A stretch of DNA of 56,137 nucleotides from Hymenobacter sp. IS2118 (GCF_000715495.1 NZ_JNLX01000096.1:1-56137); one strand, 5' to 3'. Shown: positions 17,437-28,766, numbered from the stretch's first letter. The notes: generated from the letters alone by a model not told the origin. Translations and numbers: made by a program.

Positions 17437-17444
17437 AGTTTGAG
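17437..17444 (+). promoter_or_regulatory. Putative Bacteroidota -7 box of the SPFH gene
   Basis: TAAGTTTG matches the Bacteroidota TAnnTTTG element exactly and ends 21 bp before the ATG at 17466. The nearest TTG (17408-17410) is 26 bp away, longer than the usual spacing of about 19-21 bp, so this is only tentative. Confidence 0.35.
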
Positions 17445-17465
17445 CCGTCCCCATTCCCCCGCCTT

Positions 17466-18512
17466 ATGTTCGGTCTCGGCTACGCCAAATTCGATTCGAT
17501 AACCTACGTTATTCAGTACAAAAACGGCAAAGTGGTGCGTGAGGGGCGCGGGCTGGCCTTTTTCTACTCCACGTTCAGCAGCTCCATCGCGGCCGTGCCG
17601 CTGGCTTCCAACGACCTGCCGTTCATCTTCAACGAAACCACGGCCGACTACCAGAGCATCACCATTCAGGGCCAGCTGAGCTACCGGGTGCGCGACCCGC
17701 GCCAGCTGGCCGAGCTGCTCGATTTCACGGTCAACAGCGCGGGCATCTACAAAAAGAACGACCTCGAAAAGCTCAACCAGCGCCTCGTGAACGAGGCCCA
17801 GGCCGCCACCTCGGCCTACGTCCACAGCCTCACGCTGAAGGACGCCATCCGGTCGAACAAGTTCATTGAGGAGCAGATTCAGGCCGGGCTGCAAAGCTCG
17901 CCGGCCGTGGCCCAGCTGGGCATCGAGGTGCTGGGCGTGAACATCCTGGCCGTGAAAGCCACCCCCGAAATGGAGCGCGCCCTCGAAGCCGAGGCCCGCG
18001 AGCGCCTCCAGCAGGAAGCCGACCAGGCCATCTACGAGCGCCGCAATTTTGCCGTGGAGCAGGAGCGCCGCATCAAGGAAAGCGAGCTGAATACCGACAT
18101 CGCAGTGGAAGAAAAGCGCAAGCAGATTGACGAGAAACGCTCGGAAGCCCAGCTCCAGCGCGCCGCCAACGACCGCAAGCTGCGCGAGCTGCAAGTGCAG
18201 GCCGACATCGCCGTGGAAGCCAGCCGGGCCGACCTCCTCACCCAGCAAACCGCCAACCAGCGCCAGGCCGCCGATGCCCAGGGCTACGTGACCGAAGCCA
18301 CCCTGCGGCCCTTCCGCGACCTGGACTGGCGCACCCTCACGGCCCTGCAAAACAACCCCGACCCGCGCCTCAACATCGCCCTGGCCTTCCGCGAGCTGGC
18401 CGAAAACGCCGGCAAAATCGGCACCCTCAACATCACCCCCGACCTGTTGGATAACCTGCTGAAGGACGCGCCCACGCCACCGGCCGACGCGCCCAAGCCG
18501 TCACGCCGCTAG
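17466..18512 (+). CDS. SPFH/band-7 domain protein without a membrane anchor
   Basis: A 348-residue member of the stomatin/prohibitin/flotillin/HflK superfamily. The start at 17466 (MFGLGYAKFDSITYV) avoids running the frame through the upstream palindrome. The SPFH fold covers about residues 10-190: VIQYKNGKVVREGRGLAFFY, then SITIQGQLSYRVRDP and VLGVNILAVKATPEM. A long charged coiled coil follows (about 185-290, rich in AEAR, QQEAD and RRIKESEL). No N-terminal membrane helix is visible, unlike most SPFH proteins, so membrane contact would be peripheral or through oligomer formation. The NAD-kinase-like gene follows 154 bp downstream on the same strand, beyond another palindrome. Molecular role unknown. 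Confidence 0.85.
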   Translation: MFGLGYAKFDSITYVIQYKNGKVVREGRGLAFFYSTFSSSIAAVPLASNDLPFIFNETTADYQSITIQGQLSYRVRDPRQLAELLDFTVNSAGIYKKNDLEKLNQRLVNEAQAATSAYVHSLTLKDAIRSNKFIEEQIQAGLQSSPAVAQLGIEVLGVNILAVKATPEMERALEAEARERLQQEADQAIYERRNFAVEQERRIKESELNTDIAVEEKRKQIDEKRSEAQLQRAANDRKLRELQVQADIAVEASRADLLTQQTANQRQAADAQGYVTEATLRPFRDLDWRTLTALQNNPDPRLNIALAFRELAENAGKIGTLNITPDLLDNLLKDAPTPPADAPKPSRR

Positions 18513-18535
18513 GAGAAATCCAGCTTAAAAAGGCC

Positions 18536-18624
18536 GTCATGCTGAGCGTAGTCGAAGCATCTCTACCGCACCGTTGGACGGGTCTGACGAAGCGGTAGAG
18601 ACGCTTCGACAAGCTCAGCATGAC
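18536..18624. repeat. GTCATGCTGAGC palindrome, copy 2
   Basis: Left arm 18536-18569 and right arm 18592-18624 pair with few mismatches (GCGTAGTCGA against TCGACAAGC). It sits between the SPFH gene and the NAD-kinase-like gene, followed immediately by a heptamer array. Confidence 0.85.
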
Positions 18625-18628
18625 AGGC

Positions 18629-18663
18629 GGCTAACAGCTAACGGCTCTCAGCTAACAGCTAAC
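18629..18663 (+). repeat. Heptamer array directly before a start codon
   Basis: Five 7-nt units: GGCTAAC, AGCTAAC, GGCTCTC, AGCTAAC, AGCTAAC. The array ends 3 bp before the ATG at 18667, so it occupies the ribosome-binding region of the NAD-kinase-like gene. No Shine-Dalgarno sequence is present there. Confidence 0.8.
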
Positions 18664-18666
18664 AAA

Positions 18667-19596
18667 ATGCCCAAAATCGAATACGCCATTATCGTGCGGG
18701 CCAAAACCCGGCTCGAACAGCTCAAGGCCCGCTACAACACCGCCGCCCAGGCCCGCTTCGTGGTGGAGCGCGCCGGCGGCAACTTCAGCGACTACGAAGC
18801 CGAGCAGGCGGCCCTCGACCTGGCCGTGAGCCAGGTGCAGCGCGAGCTGGGCCAGGTGGTGAAAAGCAAGGTGGTGGACCGCGAATTCCTGCCCTCCTTC
18901 ATCTTCGCCGACGACCAGGTGGTGGTGGTAGTGGGCCAGGATGGCCTGGTGGCCAACGCCGCCAAATACGTGCGCGGCCGGCCGCTGGTAGCCGTCAACC
19001 CCGACCCCGCCCGCTACGACGGCGTGCTGCTGCCCTTCCGTCCCGATACCTGCCGCGCCGCCGTGCAGGCCCTCGTGCGCGGGGCCGACGTGCCCATCCG
19101 CACCCGGCCGCTGGCCCAGGCCACCTTGCAGGACGGCCAGCGCCTGCTCGCCTTCAACGACCTGTTCATCGGGGCAGCCTCGCACGTTTCGGCCCGCTAC
19201 CGCCTCACCTTCGACGCCGCCACCGAGGAGCATTCCTCGTCGGGCATCATCGTGGCCACCCCGGCCGGCAGCACCGGCTGGCTAAGCTCCATTTTCAACA
19301 TGGCTGCCGGCCTCGAAGACTTCGTGGGCAGCCCCTTCGCCACCGAGCAGCCCGCCCTGCAACCTGACGAGCTGCTGTTCGTGGTGCGCGAGCCCTTCCG
19401 CAGCCAGCGCACGCAGTGCGGCCTGGTGGCGGGGCGGCTGCGCGCCGGCCAGCCCCTGCACGTCGAGTCGCTGATGCCCGCGGGCGGCGTCATCTTCTCC
19501 GATGGCGTGGAGGCCGATTTCCTGCGCTTCAACGCGGGCAGCGTGGCCACCATCGGCCCTAGTGACGAGGTGGCGCGGCTGGTGCAGCCGGGCTAG
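18667..19596 (+). CDS. NAD kinase-like protein (diacylglycerol/NAD kinase superfamily)
   Basis: A 309-residue protein with the C-terminal signature of NAD kinases: GIIVATPAGSTGWLSSI corresponds to their TPTGSTAY element, and the late GGVIFSDGVEADF resembles the end of the catalytic fold. The classical GGDG motif is replaced by VVVGQDGLVANAAKY (about residues 80-95), so substrate preference may differ from housekeeping NAD kinase. Such proteins are often loosely annotated as sugar kinase or ATP-NAD kinase. The start chosen is the ATG at 18667 (MPKIEYAIIVRAK); the frame continues upstream only through repeat DNA. The SPFH gene precedes it on the same strand, which suggests a joint function, though palindromes between them could separate transcription. 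A hairpin at 19644-19669 follows. Confidence 0.75.
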   Translation: MPKIEYAIIVRAKTRLEQLKARYNTAAQARFVVERAGGNFSDYEAEQAALDLAVSQVQRELGQVVKSKVVDREFLPSFIFADDQVVVVVGQDGLVANAAKYVRGRPLVAVNPDPARYDGVLLPFRPDTCRAAVQALVRGADVPIRTRPLAQATLQDGQRLLAFNDLFIGAASHVSARYRLTFDAATEEHSSSGIIVATPAGSTGWLSSIFNMAAGLEDFVGSPFATEQPALQPDELLFVVREPFRSQRTQCGLVAGRLRAGQPLHVESLMPAGGVIFSDGVEADFLRFNAGSVATIGPSDEVARLVQPG

Positions 19597-19643
19597 GGGA
19601 TGAGGCGCACGCGGAGAGCGACAAGCAACAAGCAATTACGCTC

Positions 19644-19669
19644 TGCCCCCACTTTTAAGCAGTGGGGCA
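19644..19669. terminator. Hairpin after the NAD-kinase-like gene
   Basis: TGCCCCCACT (19644-19653) pairs with AGTGGGGCA (19661-19669) around a TTTAAGC loop, with one bulge. There is no long T run, so termination efficiency is uncertain. Confidence 0.4.
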
Positions 19670-19693
19670 AAAGTAACCGCAGCAAAAAAGCGG

Positions 19694-19781
19694 GTCATGC
19701 TGAGCTTGCCGAAGCCTCTCTACCGCACCGTTGGAGTTGTTCAACGAGGCGGTAGAGAGGCTTCGACAAGCTCAGCATGAC
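19694..19781. repeat. GTCATGCTGAGC palindrome, copy 3
   Basis: GTCATGCTGAGCTTGCCGAA starts the left arm and TTCGACAAGCTCAGCATGAC ends the right arm, with CTCTACCGC/GCGGTAGAG at the inner ends. It lies between the convergent NAD-kinase-like and hybrid-kinase genes and may end both transcripts. Confidence 0.85.
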
Positions 19782-19878
19782 GGTTAAAATTCAATACGAT
19801 TACTTATGCACACCTGCTTAGCAGTGCCCGTGCAGGAAGTCAAAAAACCGCTTGGCGTGGGGCGAGCGCCGAAACCCG

Positions 19879-23175
<3,297 letters not shown>

Positions 23176-23400
23176 AAAATAGTTGCACTGGCCGCGAAGG
23201 CTATTTTTCGGTTATTCGGGATGGCTGGCCTTTGCCAGCCGGCAGCAGCAAAAGCGATACTCGTCCGAAGCTAATTGTTTATTTTTCAGAAAATAATGCT
23301 CCTCTAAAGTTCCGTTTCGCTAACGCAGAATCGCACCGGAAAGATGAGCTGGCGCGCAATTATTTTAGGCCGCCGCTTTGCGCACTCCACGCCCCCGCAA

Positions 23401-23765
23401 TCAACAAAATGCCGGGTCAAAAGCCGCACTTCCACTACCTGGAAACAGGCCCGACATGCAAATACCAGCCGGCAGCCGGAAATTGAGGCAGTAGCACCCG
23501 CGCGGGCCGGCCACTTCGCCCTGCACCCAGGCCCGCCGCCTTCAGCTGCTTAAGGTGCTGCGACAAGGTGCTCTGCGGAAGGGGCAGCTCGGTCACCAGC
23601 TCGCCGCACACGCACGACTGGCGCCGGGCCAGCAGCTGCAAAATGGCCACCCGCGCCGGGTGCCCCAACGTCTTCGCCAGTCGGGCGGTTTCCCGTTCGG
23701 CGGTGGTGAAGTGCTCGCGCTTGTTAAAAGCCCTCGCGGTGTTATTTCCTTTATCGTCGATTTAG
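23401..23765 (-). pseudogene. Frameshifted ArsR/SmtB-type regulator without a proper start
   Basis: The frame reads FTTAERETARLAKTLGHPAR, then ILQLLARRQSCVCGELV, a clear ArsR winged-helix opening, then LPLPQSTLSQHLKQLKAAGL, the recognition helix. Directly after GL the frame is broken by an apparent extra base in the G run (CCC on the plus strand, 23526-23528). In the next frame the family C-terminus resumes as VQGEVAGPRGCYCLNFRLPA, ending at the stop at 23401-23403. Upstream of the domain there is no ATG before the in-frame stop near 23766-23768; only a TTG (23668) inside the domain. The 5' end lies beside palindromic element copy C (23772-23898), whose insertion may have removed the start. 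One sequencing error could explain the frameshift but not the missing start. Confidence 0.75.
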
Positions 23766-23771
23766 GGTTAC

Positions 23772-23898
23772 AAGACTTACGTACTCAGCCGCTAGCGGCC
23801 TGCTGGCTTGGTGTTTCCAAACCCAGCCGTTTGCGCCGGCTGGTTTCGTTGGTCCCACGCGTCAGAGACGCGCGCCAGCGGCTGAATGCGTAAGTCCT
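23772..23898. repeat. Palindromic intergenic element, copy C (short form)
   Basis: AAGACTTACGTACTCAGCCG at the left pairs with CGGCTGAATGCGTAAGTCCT at the right. It is 127 bp, shorter than copies D and E, lacking part of the left arm. The centre contains CTGGCTTGGTGTTTCC as in copy E. Confidence 0.75.
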
Positions 23899-24257
23899 AG
23901 ATTAAAAAGCTGCTGCCTGGTTTATGGGTGCACGCTGAATCCAGCAATGGATGTGCGTAATTATTGAAAAAGTAATATTGCCGAAACTGCGCATCGGCCT
24001 TTGTTAAATAAGGGTTAAATCTCAAGCTACTACTAGCTTAATGCCGAATATTGGTTAATTTTGCTTTGTATTTCGTTTTGGTACAATCTATAAATAACTG
24101 AAAATGGTATTTACGGTTATGTTGTCATCTGTAGTTGACGGTTTGATATTATGCGAATAAGACAATCCAATAAAACCGTTTTGCCGTAGCATTCTTTGTT
24201 GGGCATAGCAGGTCTCCTTTTCATTCTCTCTTGGTTTTCACTTCCATTTTTACCCTT
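23899..24257 (+). other. AT-rich leader region before the TonB-C gene
   Basis: No gene seen. The DNA is clearly AT-richer than its surroundings (about 23930-24230), which fits a promoter region. A TAATTTTG at 24056-24063 matches the TAnnTTTG -7 element, but it has no convincing upstream TTTG and is 195 bp from the start, so the promoter is not settled. Confidence 0.4.
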
Positions 24258-24734
24258 ATGCTAACTTCGCTACGCACGATTGCCCTATTTGCTACCATGT
24301 GGATTCCTGCGGCTGCGGCCTCGGGTCAGGCTTCTGCTCAAAGTATCGAAATGCCGTCGGACCCCTCGGATGCCCCTATGGCCTCGGTGCCCGTGCCGGC
24401 CCGGCCCGCTACCAATGCCGATTCGGTGTACGTGAACCCCGAGGTGCTCCCGCAGTTCACGGGCGGCAACAAAGCTTTTGCGGAGTACCTCAGAAAATCC
24501 ATGCGTTATCCGACGCAAGGCCAGCAGAGCCGTACGTCCGGCCGCGTACTCGTCAATTTCACCCTCAGTGCCGAGGGGAAAGTGCAGGATGCGCACGTAG
24601 TGAGCGGCCCCGGCAAAGCCCTGAACGACGAAGCCTTGCGGCTGGTGTGGCTGATGCCCAACTGGGTGCCCGCCCGCGCCAACGGCGAGCCCGTGCGCGT
24701 GGCTTGCACAATTCCCATCACCTTCGGCCGGTAA
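24258..24734 (+). CDS. Secreted TonB C-terminal domain protein
   Basis: A 158-residue exported protein. The ATG at 24258 (MLTSLRTIALFATMWIPAAA) gives a signal peptide with cleavage near ASGQA; the longer frame from 24231 would spoil it. After a low-complexity Pro/Ala linker, about residues 60-158 form a TonB_C domain: VLPQFTGGNKAFAEYLRKSM, then SGRVLVNFTLSAEGKVQDAH and LNDEALRLVWLMPNWVPA. There is no N-terminal membrane anchor with a Pro-rich rod as in true TonB. Such free TonB_C proteins are common in Bacteroidota and may bind outer-membrane or envelope partners; the function is not known. The gene stands alone, with palindromic element D just downstream. Confidence 0.82.
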   Translation: MLTSLRTIALFATMWIPAAAASGQASAQSIEMPSDPSDAPMASVPVPARPATNADSVYVNPEVLPQFTGGNKAFAEYLRKSMRYPTQGQQSRTSGRVLVNFTLSAEGKVQDAHVVSGPGKALNDEALRLVWLMPNWVPARANGEPVRVACTIPITFGR

Positions 24735-24766
24735 GACTACAGTTATCCGTGAGCAGTGAGCACGGC

Positions 24767-24940
24767 AGGACTTACGCAGTCAGCCGCTGGCGCGCGTCTC
24801 CGACGCGTGGCCCCCTGGTTTCGCGTCGCTGACGCGCGGGGCCAACCAGACCAGACGGTGCGAACGGCGGCGTTTGGAAACGCCAAGCCAGTAGGCAACG
24901 CGTCGGAGACGCGTGCCAGCGGCTGACTGCGTAATTCCTA
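24767..24940. repeat. Palindromic intergenic element, copy D (174 bp)
   Basis: Ends AGGACTTACGCAGTCAGCCG and CGGCTGACTGCGTAATTCCT are inverted copies with one difference. CGCGTCTCCGACGCGT and ACGCGTCGGAGACGCG form the second inverted pair. The non-palindromic centre reads CAGACGGTGCGAACGGCGGC and GTTTGGAAACGCCAAG. The centre is the reverse complement of that in copy E, so the two elements lie in opposite orientation. No open frame: a MITE-like or REP-like element. Confidence 0.85.
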
Positions 24941-24973
24941 CAGTGAAGAGTTAAGCAGTGAAGAGTTGTTTTT

Positions 24974-25020
24974 CACTGCTCATTGCTCATTGCTCATTGC
25001 TCACTGCTCACTGCTCACTG
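24974..25020. repeat. Heptamer array overlapping a stop codon
   Basis: Six and a half 7-nt units of ACTGCTC/ATTGCTC. The unit AGCAGTGAA just upstream pairs with TTCACTGCT to form a hairpin. The stop codon of the outer-membrane protein gene (25015-25017) lies inside the array, so the last codons and stop are repeat-derived or border it. Confidence 0.85.
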
Positions 25021-26982
25021 ATAAAGCCCTGTGCCGGGCTGGCCGAGGCCAAAATCGGTGAAAGTCACGGTTTCGCGGGCGGTTTCGAACATGCGGATGC
25101 CGTTGGCCGTGTTGAGGCCGCGCGGGTAGTAGCCAATGAGCAGTTGCACGGTGCGCAGGGCCGTGAACTCGTTGCGCAGGCGCACGCCCAGGCCGAAGCC
25201 GGTGTAGGGCGCCCCGCTAAAAGGCGAGCCGCCCTTGGGCTGGTCGCTAATCCAGACGGCATCGGCAAAGGCCAAGCCCGCCAGGCGGAAGCCCAGCAGC
25301 GAGAGCGGCGTGTAGAGCGTGGTTTCGTAGTTGACTACGAAGCGGCTGGTGGCGAAAATGGGCCGGGCGGGCGCAAAGCCCCGCAGCCCGCGCGCGTCGC
25401 TGATGCCGAGCAGCTGCTCGCCGGGCCGGCGGTTGAGGCCCACGGTGGCCCGGCTGCTGAGAAAGTGCCGGTACTGCCAGTTGCCAAAGTTGTAGAGCTT
25501 GGTGAACGAGGTGAGCTCGGTAGAGAGCAAGCCCTGCTCCCAGTTGCGCCGGGTGTTCATGAGCTGGAAACCGCCCAAATCGACCGCGCCGTAGAGGTAG
25601 CCGCTGCGCGTGCTGAAGCCCGCCGCCGCCACGCGCACGCCCAGGTAGCGCCGCTGCACGGCCCCGCTCAGGTCGTAGCCCGCCGTGAGGCTGACCAGCG
25701 TGCCGGTGGGCACGTCCTCGGTGCGGCCAAAGCCAAACAGGTACCGGTCCTTATAATAGCGGCGCACCGAGTAGCCCACCGTGCCCAGCAGCAGGCTGCT
25801 GTTGCGGAAATCGGGTGGCGGCGCGGGAAAAATAACGCTGGTATCGGGCCGGGGCACGGCGCTGTAGCGTAAATTGTACACCCGGGCCGACACGATGATG
25901 CGGCCGGGGTTTTCGTAGCCCAGGTCGTAGGAGCGCAGGCGCAGGGCGCGGCCTACCCAGGCATCCTGCACGGTGTAGCGCAAGGGGTAATAGGTGATGA
26001 ACTCGCCTGCGGCGGTGGGCACCAGGGCAATGCGCTGGTCGACGGCATCCAGGCTGAGGGCGCCGGCGTAGCGGGCACTGGGCGAGTAGAAGTCGCGCTG
26101 CACGGCCACCCCGCCCGAGCGGTAGTTGTACTCGTTGCGGTAGGTAGCCCGGCCGCGCACGAAATTCCGGAACGGCACTGTGTAGCGGCCGTCGTAGGCC
26201 CAGGTCTGGGGGATTTCGGTGCCGTTGGGGGCCAGGTTGCGCCCGTAGCGGTAGGAGTTTCTAAACTGGTGGCCCAGGCCCAGGAAATTATCGTCGCCCA
26301 GGGTGATGCGGCCCGCCGTTGCCGAACCCAGCTCCAGGCCCCCCGTGAGGCTGAACACATCGGTGGTGATTACCTGAATATCCACGCTGTCGCGGGTCGA
26401 GGTTTGCTCGTTCACCAGCACGCGGGCGTCCAGAATCTCGGGCGTTTGGCGCAGCAGGCGTTCCGATTCGGCCAGGTCCTGGGGCTCCAGCAGCTGGCCG
26501 GGCCCGAATAGCAGCACCTGCCGCACCCGCGAGCGAGCCGTTTTGAGGTGCAGCATGTTGCCGGACTTCTCCAGGAACGTGCGCGGCAGCCGGGTCGAAT
26601 CGGTGAGGCTGTAGCCAAACGAATCCATGGTTCGAATATCAACCCGACGCACGACTTTGTAGCTGTGGCGGTCGAACTGCCGGTCGAGGAGTACGGCGTC
26701 GAGGCCGGCGCGCTCTTCCTGGCGCCGGGTGAAGTTGAACAAGGCCGAAACCGCGCGGCCGGCAATGGTTTTGCGCCGTGAGTACGCCTTGAGCCGGCTG
26801 AGCAGGCGTTCGTCGTCGAAGCGCTGGCGCAGGGAGTCGGTGCGCGGGGGCAGCATGTTCTCGCCGGCCCGCAGCGAATCGGGCGGCACCGCCGAGCGGG
26901 GGTCGAAGCCCTGGGCCCGCGCCCGCCCCGCGCCCAAACAAAGCCCCAGCAGCGCAAACAGAAAACAGTGACGAGGGCTCAT
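25015..26982 (-). CDS. BamA/TamA-like outer-membrane beta-barrel protein
   Basis: A 655-residue predicted Omp85-related protein. The ATG at 26982 (MSPRHCFLFALLGLCLGAGR) gives a signal peptide cut after RARAQ; the upstream frame uses a TTG. The N-terminal part holds a POTRA-like segment (about 100-190: VVRRVDIRTMDSFGYS, then LLEPQDLAESERLLRQTPEI and VDIQVITTDVFSLTGG). From about 210 to the end, alternating aromatic strands (NSYRYGRNLAPNG, FVRGRATYRNEYNY) form a 16-strand-like barrel ending in TVTFTDFGLGQPGTGLYQ. The usual VRGY/F loop is seen as ARGLRGFAP. With one POTRA it is shorter than BamA, so it is more likely an accessory Omp85/surface-antigen protein than the essential BamA. Confidence 0.8.
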   Translation of the reverse strand: MSPRHCFLFALLGLCLGAGRARAQGFDPRSAVPPDSLRAGENMLPPRTDSLRQRFDDERLLSRLKAYSRRKTIAGRAVSALFNFTRRQEERAGLDAVLLDRQFDRHSYKVVRRVDIRTMDSFGYSLTDSTRLPRTFLEKSGNMLHLKTARSRVRQVLLFGPGQLLEPQDLAESERLLRQTPEILDARVLVNEQTSTRDSVDIQVITTDVFSLTGGLELGSATAGRITLGDDNFLGLGHQFRNSYRYGRNLAPNGTEIPQTWAYDGRYTVPFRNFVRGRATYRNEYNYRSGGVAVQRDFYSPSARYAGALSLDAVDQRIALVPTAAGEFITYYPLRYTVQDAWVGRALRLRSYDLGYENPGRIIVSARVYNLRYSAVPRPDTSVIFPAPPPDFRNSSLLLGTVGYSVRRYYKDRYLFGFGRTEDVPTGTLVSLTAGYDLSGAVQRRYLGVRVAAAGFSTRSGYLYGAVDLGGFQLMNTRRNWEQGLLSTELTSFTKLYNFGNWQYRHFLSSRATVGLNRRPGEQLLGISDARGLRGFAPARPIFATSRFVVNYETTLYTPLSLLGFRLAGLAFADAVWISDQPKGGSPFSGAPYTGFGLGVRLRNEFTALRTVQLLIGYYPRGLNTANGIRMFETARETVTFTDFGLGQPGTGLYQ

Positions 26983-27490
26983 AATGGCAGGCAACGCTGC
27001 AAATTACGAAAAGGAGCCGCAGTAGGTGGTTTGAGGACTCTTTCCGTCGCGGAGGGCCGGAAAGTGGTCCAGGGTGGAAGAAACGGCATCTCAGGCTACT
27101 GACCGGCGGTTCTCCAATGCCATCCTTATTAAAATAGGATTAAGCAGTCAGTCGCTGGCACGCGTCTCCGACGCGTGGCTTGCTGGCTTGGCGTTTCCGA
27201 ACGCCACCGTTCGCACCGTCTGGTCGCGTTAGCCCCGCGCGTCACAGACGCGAAACCAGTGGGCAACGCGTCGGAGACGCGCGCCAGCAACTGAGTGTGT
27301 AAATCCTGATTAAGGAGGAGGCCCGAAGCAAGTAATAAATAAATTTTACTAACGTCCACATCATTCACGGCGGAATAATGTCTAGCTTCTTTCCAGGAAA
27401 AAGAAACTTTTACCAAAAAAATTAGCTTAAGAAATAGCGCCAATTTGGTCGCCGCATATTACTTTTAAGCCCGAAAGCAAGCCATTTCGT
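26983..27490. other. Intergenic region with palindromic element E and an AT-rich leader
   Basis: No gene seen. 27136-27307 is a palindromic element (separate entry). 27310-27490 is AT-rich and should contain the promoter of the radical SAM gene; TACTTTTA at 27460-27467 differs by one base from TAnnTTTG, but the TTTG at 27444 is too close to be its -33 partner. Confidence 0.45.
27136..27307. repeat. Palindromic intergenic element, copy E (172 bp)
   Basis: Ends AGGATTAAGCAGTCAGTCGC and AACTGAGTGTGTAAATCCT are imperfect inverted copies. CGCGTCTCCGACGCGT and ACGCGTCGGAGACGCG pair as in copy D. The centre (CTGGCTTGGCGTTTCCGAAC, CACCGTTCGCACCGTCTGG) is inverted relative to copy D. Confidence 0.82.
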
Positions 27491-28759
27491 ATGAACGAGC
27501 GCATTCAAGAGAAACTAAGCATATTAGCTGATGCCGCCAAGTACGATGCTTCGTGCAGCAGCAGCGGTGGCAAGCGCAAAAACGAGAGCAAAGGCCTGGG
27601 CAACGCCGAAGGCATGGGCATCTGCCACAGCTACACCGAAGACGGCCGCTGCGTGAGCTTGCTCAAGATTCTGCTCACCAACCACTGCATTTTCGACTGC
27701 GCCTACTGCGTCTCGCGCCGCTCGAACGACGTGAAGCGCGCCGCCTTCACCGTGGACGAAGTGGTGGACCTGACCATCAACTTCTACCGCCGCAACTACA
27801 TCGAAGGGCTGTTTCTGAGCTCCGGCATTTTCTCCAGCCCCGACTATACCATGGAGCGCCTCGTGCGCATCGTGAAAAAGCTGCGCACCGAGCACAATTT
27901 CAACGGCTACATCCACGTCAAAACCATTCCCGGCGCTTCGGAGGAGCTTATTGCCGAGGCCGGTTTATACGCCGACCGCCTCAGTGTGAACATCGAGCTG
28001 CCCTCGGAGCTGGCCCTCACCACGCTGGCCCCGGAGAAGAACTACGCCGAGATTCTGACGCCGATGGCGCAGATTCGGGACGGCATTATTCAGAATAAAG
28101 AGGAGAAGGCGCTGTTCAAGAAAGTGCCCGGTTTCGCTACGGCCGGCCAAAGCACGCAGCTCATTGTGGGCGCCAGCGGCGAAACCGACCTCGAAATCAT
28201 CAAGCTCACTGACTCGCTCTACACCGGCTACGGCCTGAAGCGGGTGTACTACTCCGGCTACATCCCGGTGACCGACGACGCCCGCCTGCCGCAAGTCACG
28301 CAGCCGCCCGTTATCCGGGAGCACCGCCTGTACCAAACCGACTGGCTGATGCGCTTCTACGGCTTCCAGGCCGACGAAATCCTCGACCCCGCCCACCCGC
28401 ACCTCGACCTGGAAATTGACCCCAAGCTGGCCTGGGCCCTGCGCAACCGCCATGTGTTTCCGGTGGACGTGAACACGGCCGAGTACGAAATGATACTGCG
28501 CATACCCGGCGTGGGCGCCCGCTCGGCCAAGCGCATTGTGGCCGCCCGCCGCTTCGCCTCGCTCAACATGGAAACCCTGCGCCAGCTGGGCGTGGTGCTC
28601 AAGCGCGCCAAGTATTTTCTCACCTGCCAGGGCGAGCACCGGCCCATCATCGGCGAGCTGAGCGAGCAGCAGGTGCGCCGCCAGATTTTGTTTGGGGGCG
28701 CCTCGGTGCGCTCGGCGCTGGTCACCCAGCAGTTGGATTTATTCGCCCAAGCTTCCTAA
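27491..28759 (+). CDS. Putative DNA modification/repair radical SAM protein (TIGR03916 type)
   Basis: A 422-residue radical SAM enzyme of the SplB-like family annotated as putative DNA modification/repair protein. The cluster-binding motif is CIFDCAYC (Cys 66, 70, 73; CxxxCxxC). The SAM-binding barrel follows, including NYIEGLFLSSGIFSSPDYTM and GATTETDLE-like VGASGETDLEII. The C-terminus has a helix-hairpin-helix motif (ILRIPGVGARSAKRIVAARR, about 334-357), which supports DNA contact. The known partner of this family is a TIGR03915/DUF4130 protein; here it lies at 29669, with two small genes between instead of direct adjacency. The start at 27491 (MNERIQEKLSILADAAKYDA) matches the family N-terminus. 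Confidence 0.92.
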   Translation: MNERIQEKLSILADAAKYDASCSSSGGKRKNESKGLGNAEGMGICHSYTEDGRCVSLLKILLTNHCIFDCAYCVSRRSNDVKRAAFTVDEVVDLTINFYRRNYIEGLFLSSGIFSSPDYTMERLVRIVKKLRTEHNFNGYIHVKTIPGASEELIAEAGLYADRLSVNIELPSELALTTLAPEKNYAEILTPMAQIRDGIIQNKEEKALFKKVPGFATAGQSTQLIVGASGETDLEIIKLTDSLYTGYGLKRVYYSGYIPVTDDARLPQVTQPPVIREHRLYQTDWLMRFYGFQADEILDPAHPHLDLEIDPKLAWALRNRHVFPVDVNTAEYEMILRIPGVGARSAKRIVAARRFASLNMETLRQLGVVLKRAKYFLTCQGEHRPIIGELSEQQVRRQILFGGASVRSALVTQQLDLFAQAS

Positions 28760-28766
28760 AGCAGCC

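Noticed and set aside
24974..25020. Possible CRISPR remnant or microsatellite
   Set aside because: Units are 7 nt with no spacers; it fits the heptamer family.
27129..27443. A 104-codon minus-strand frame
   Set aside because: Mostly runs through palindromic element E and AT-rich leader DNA.
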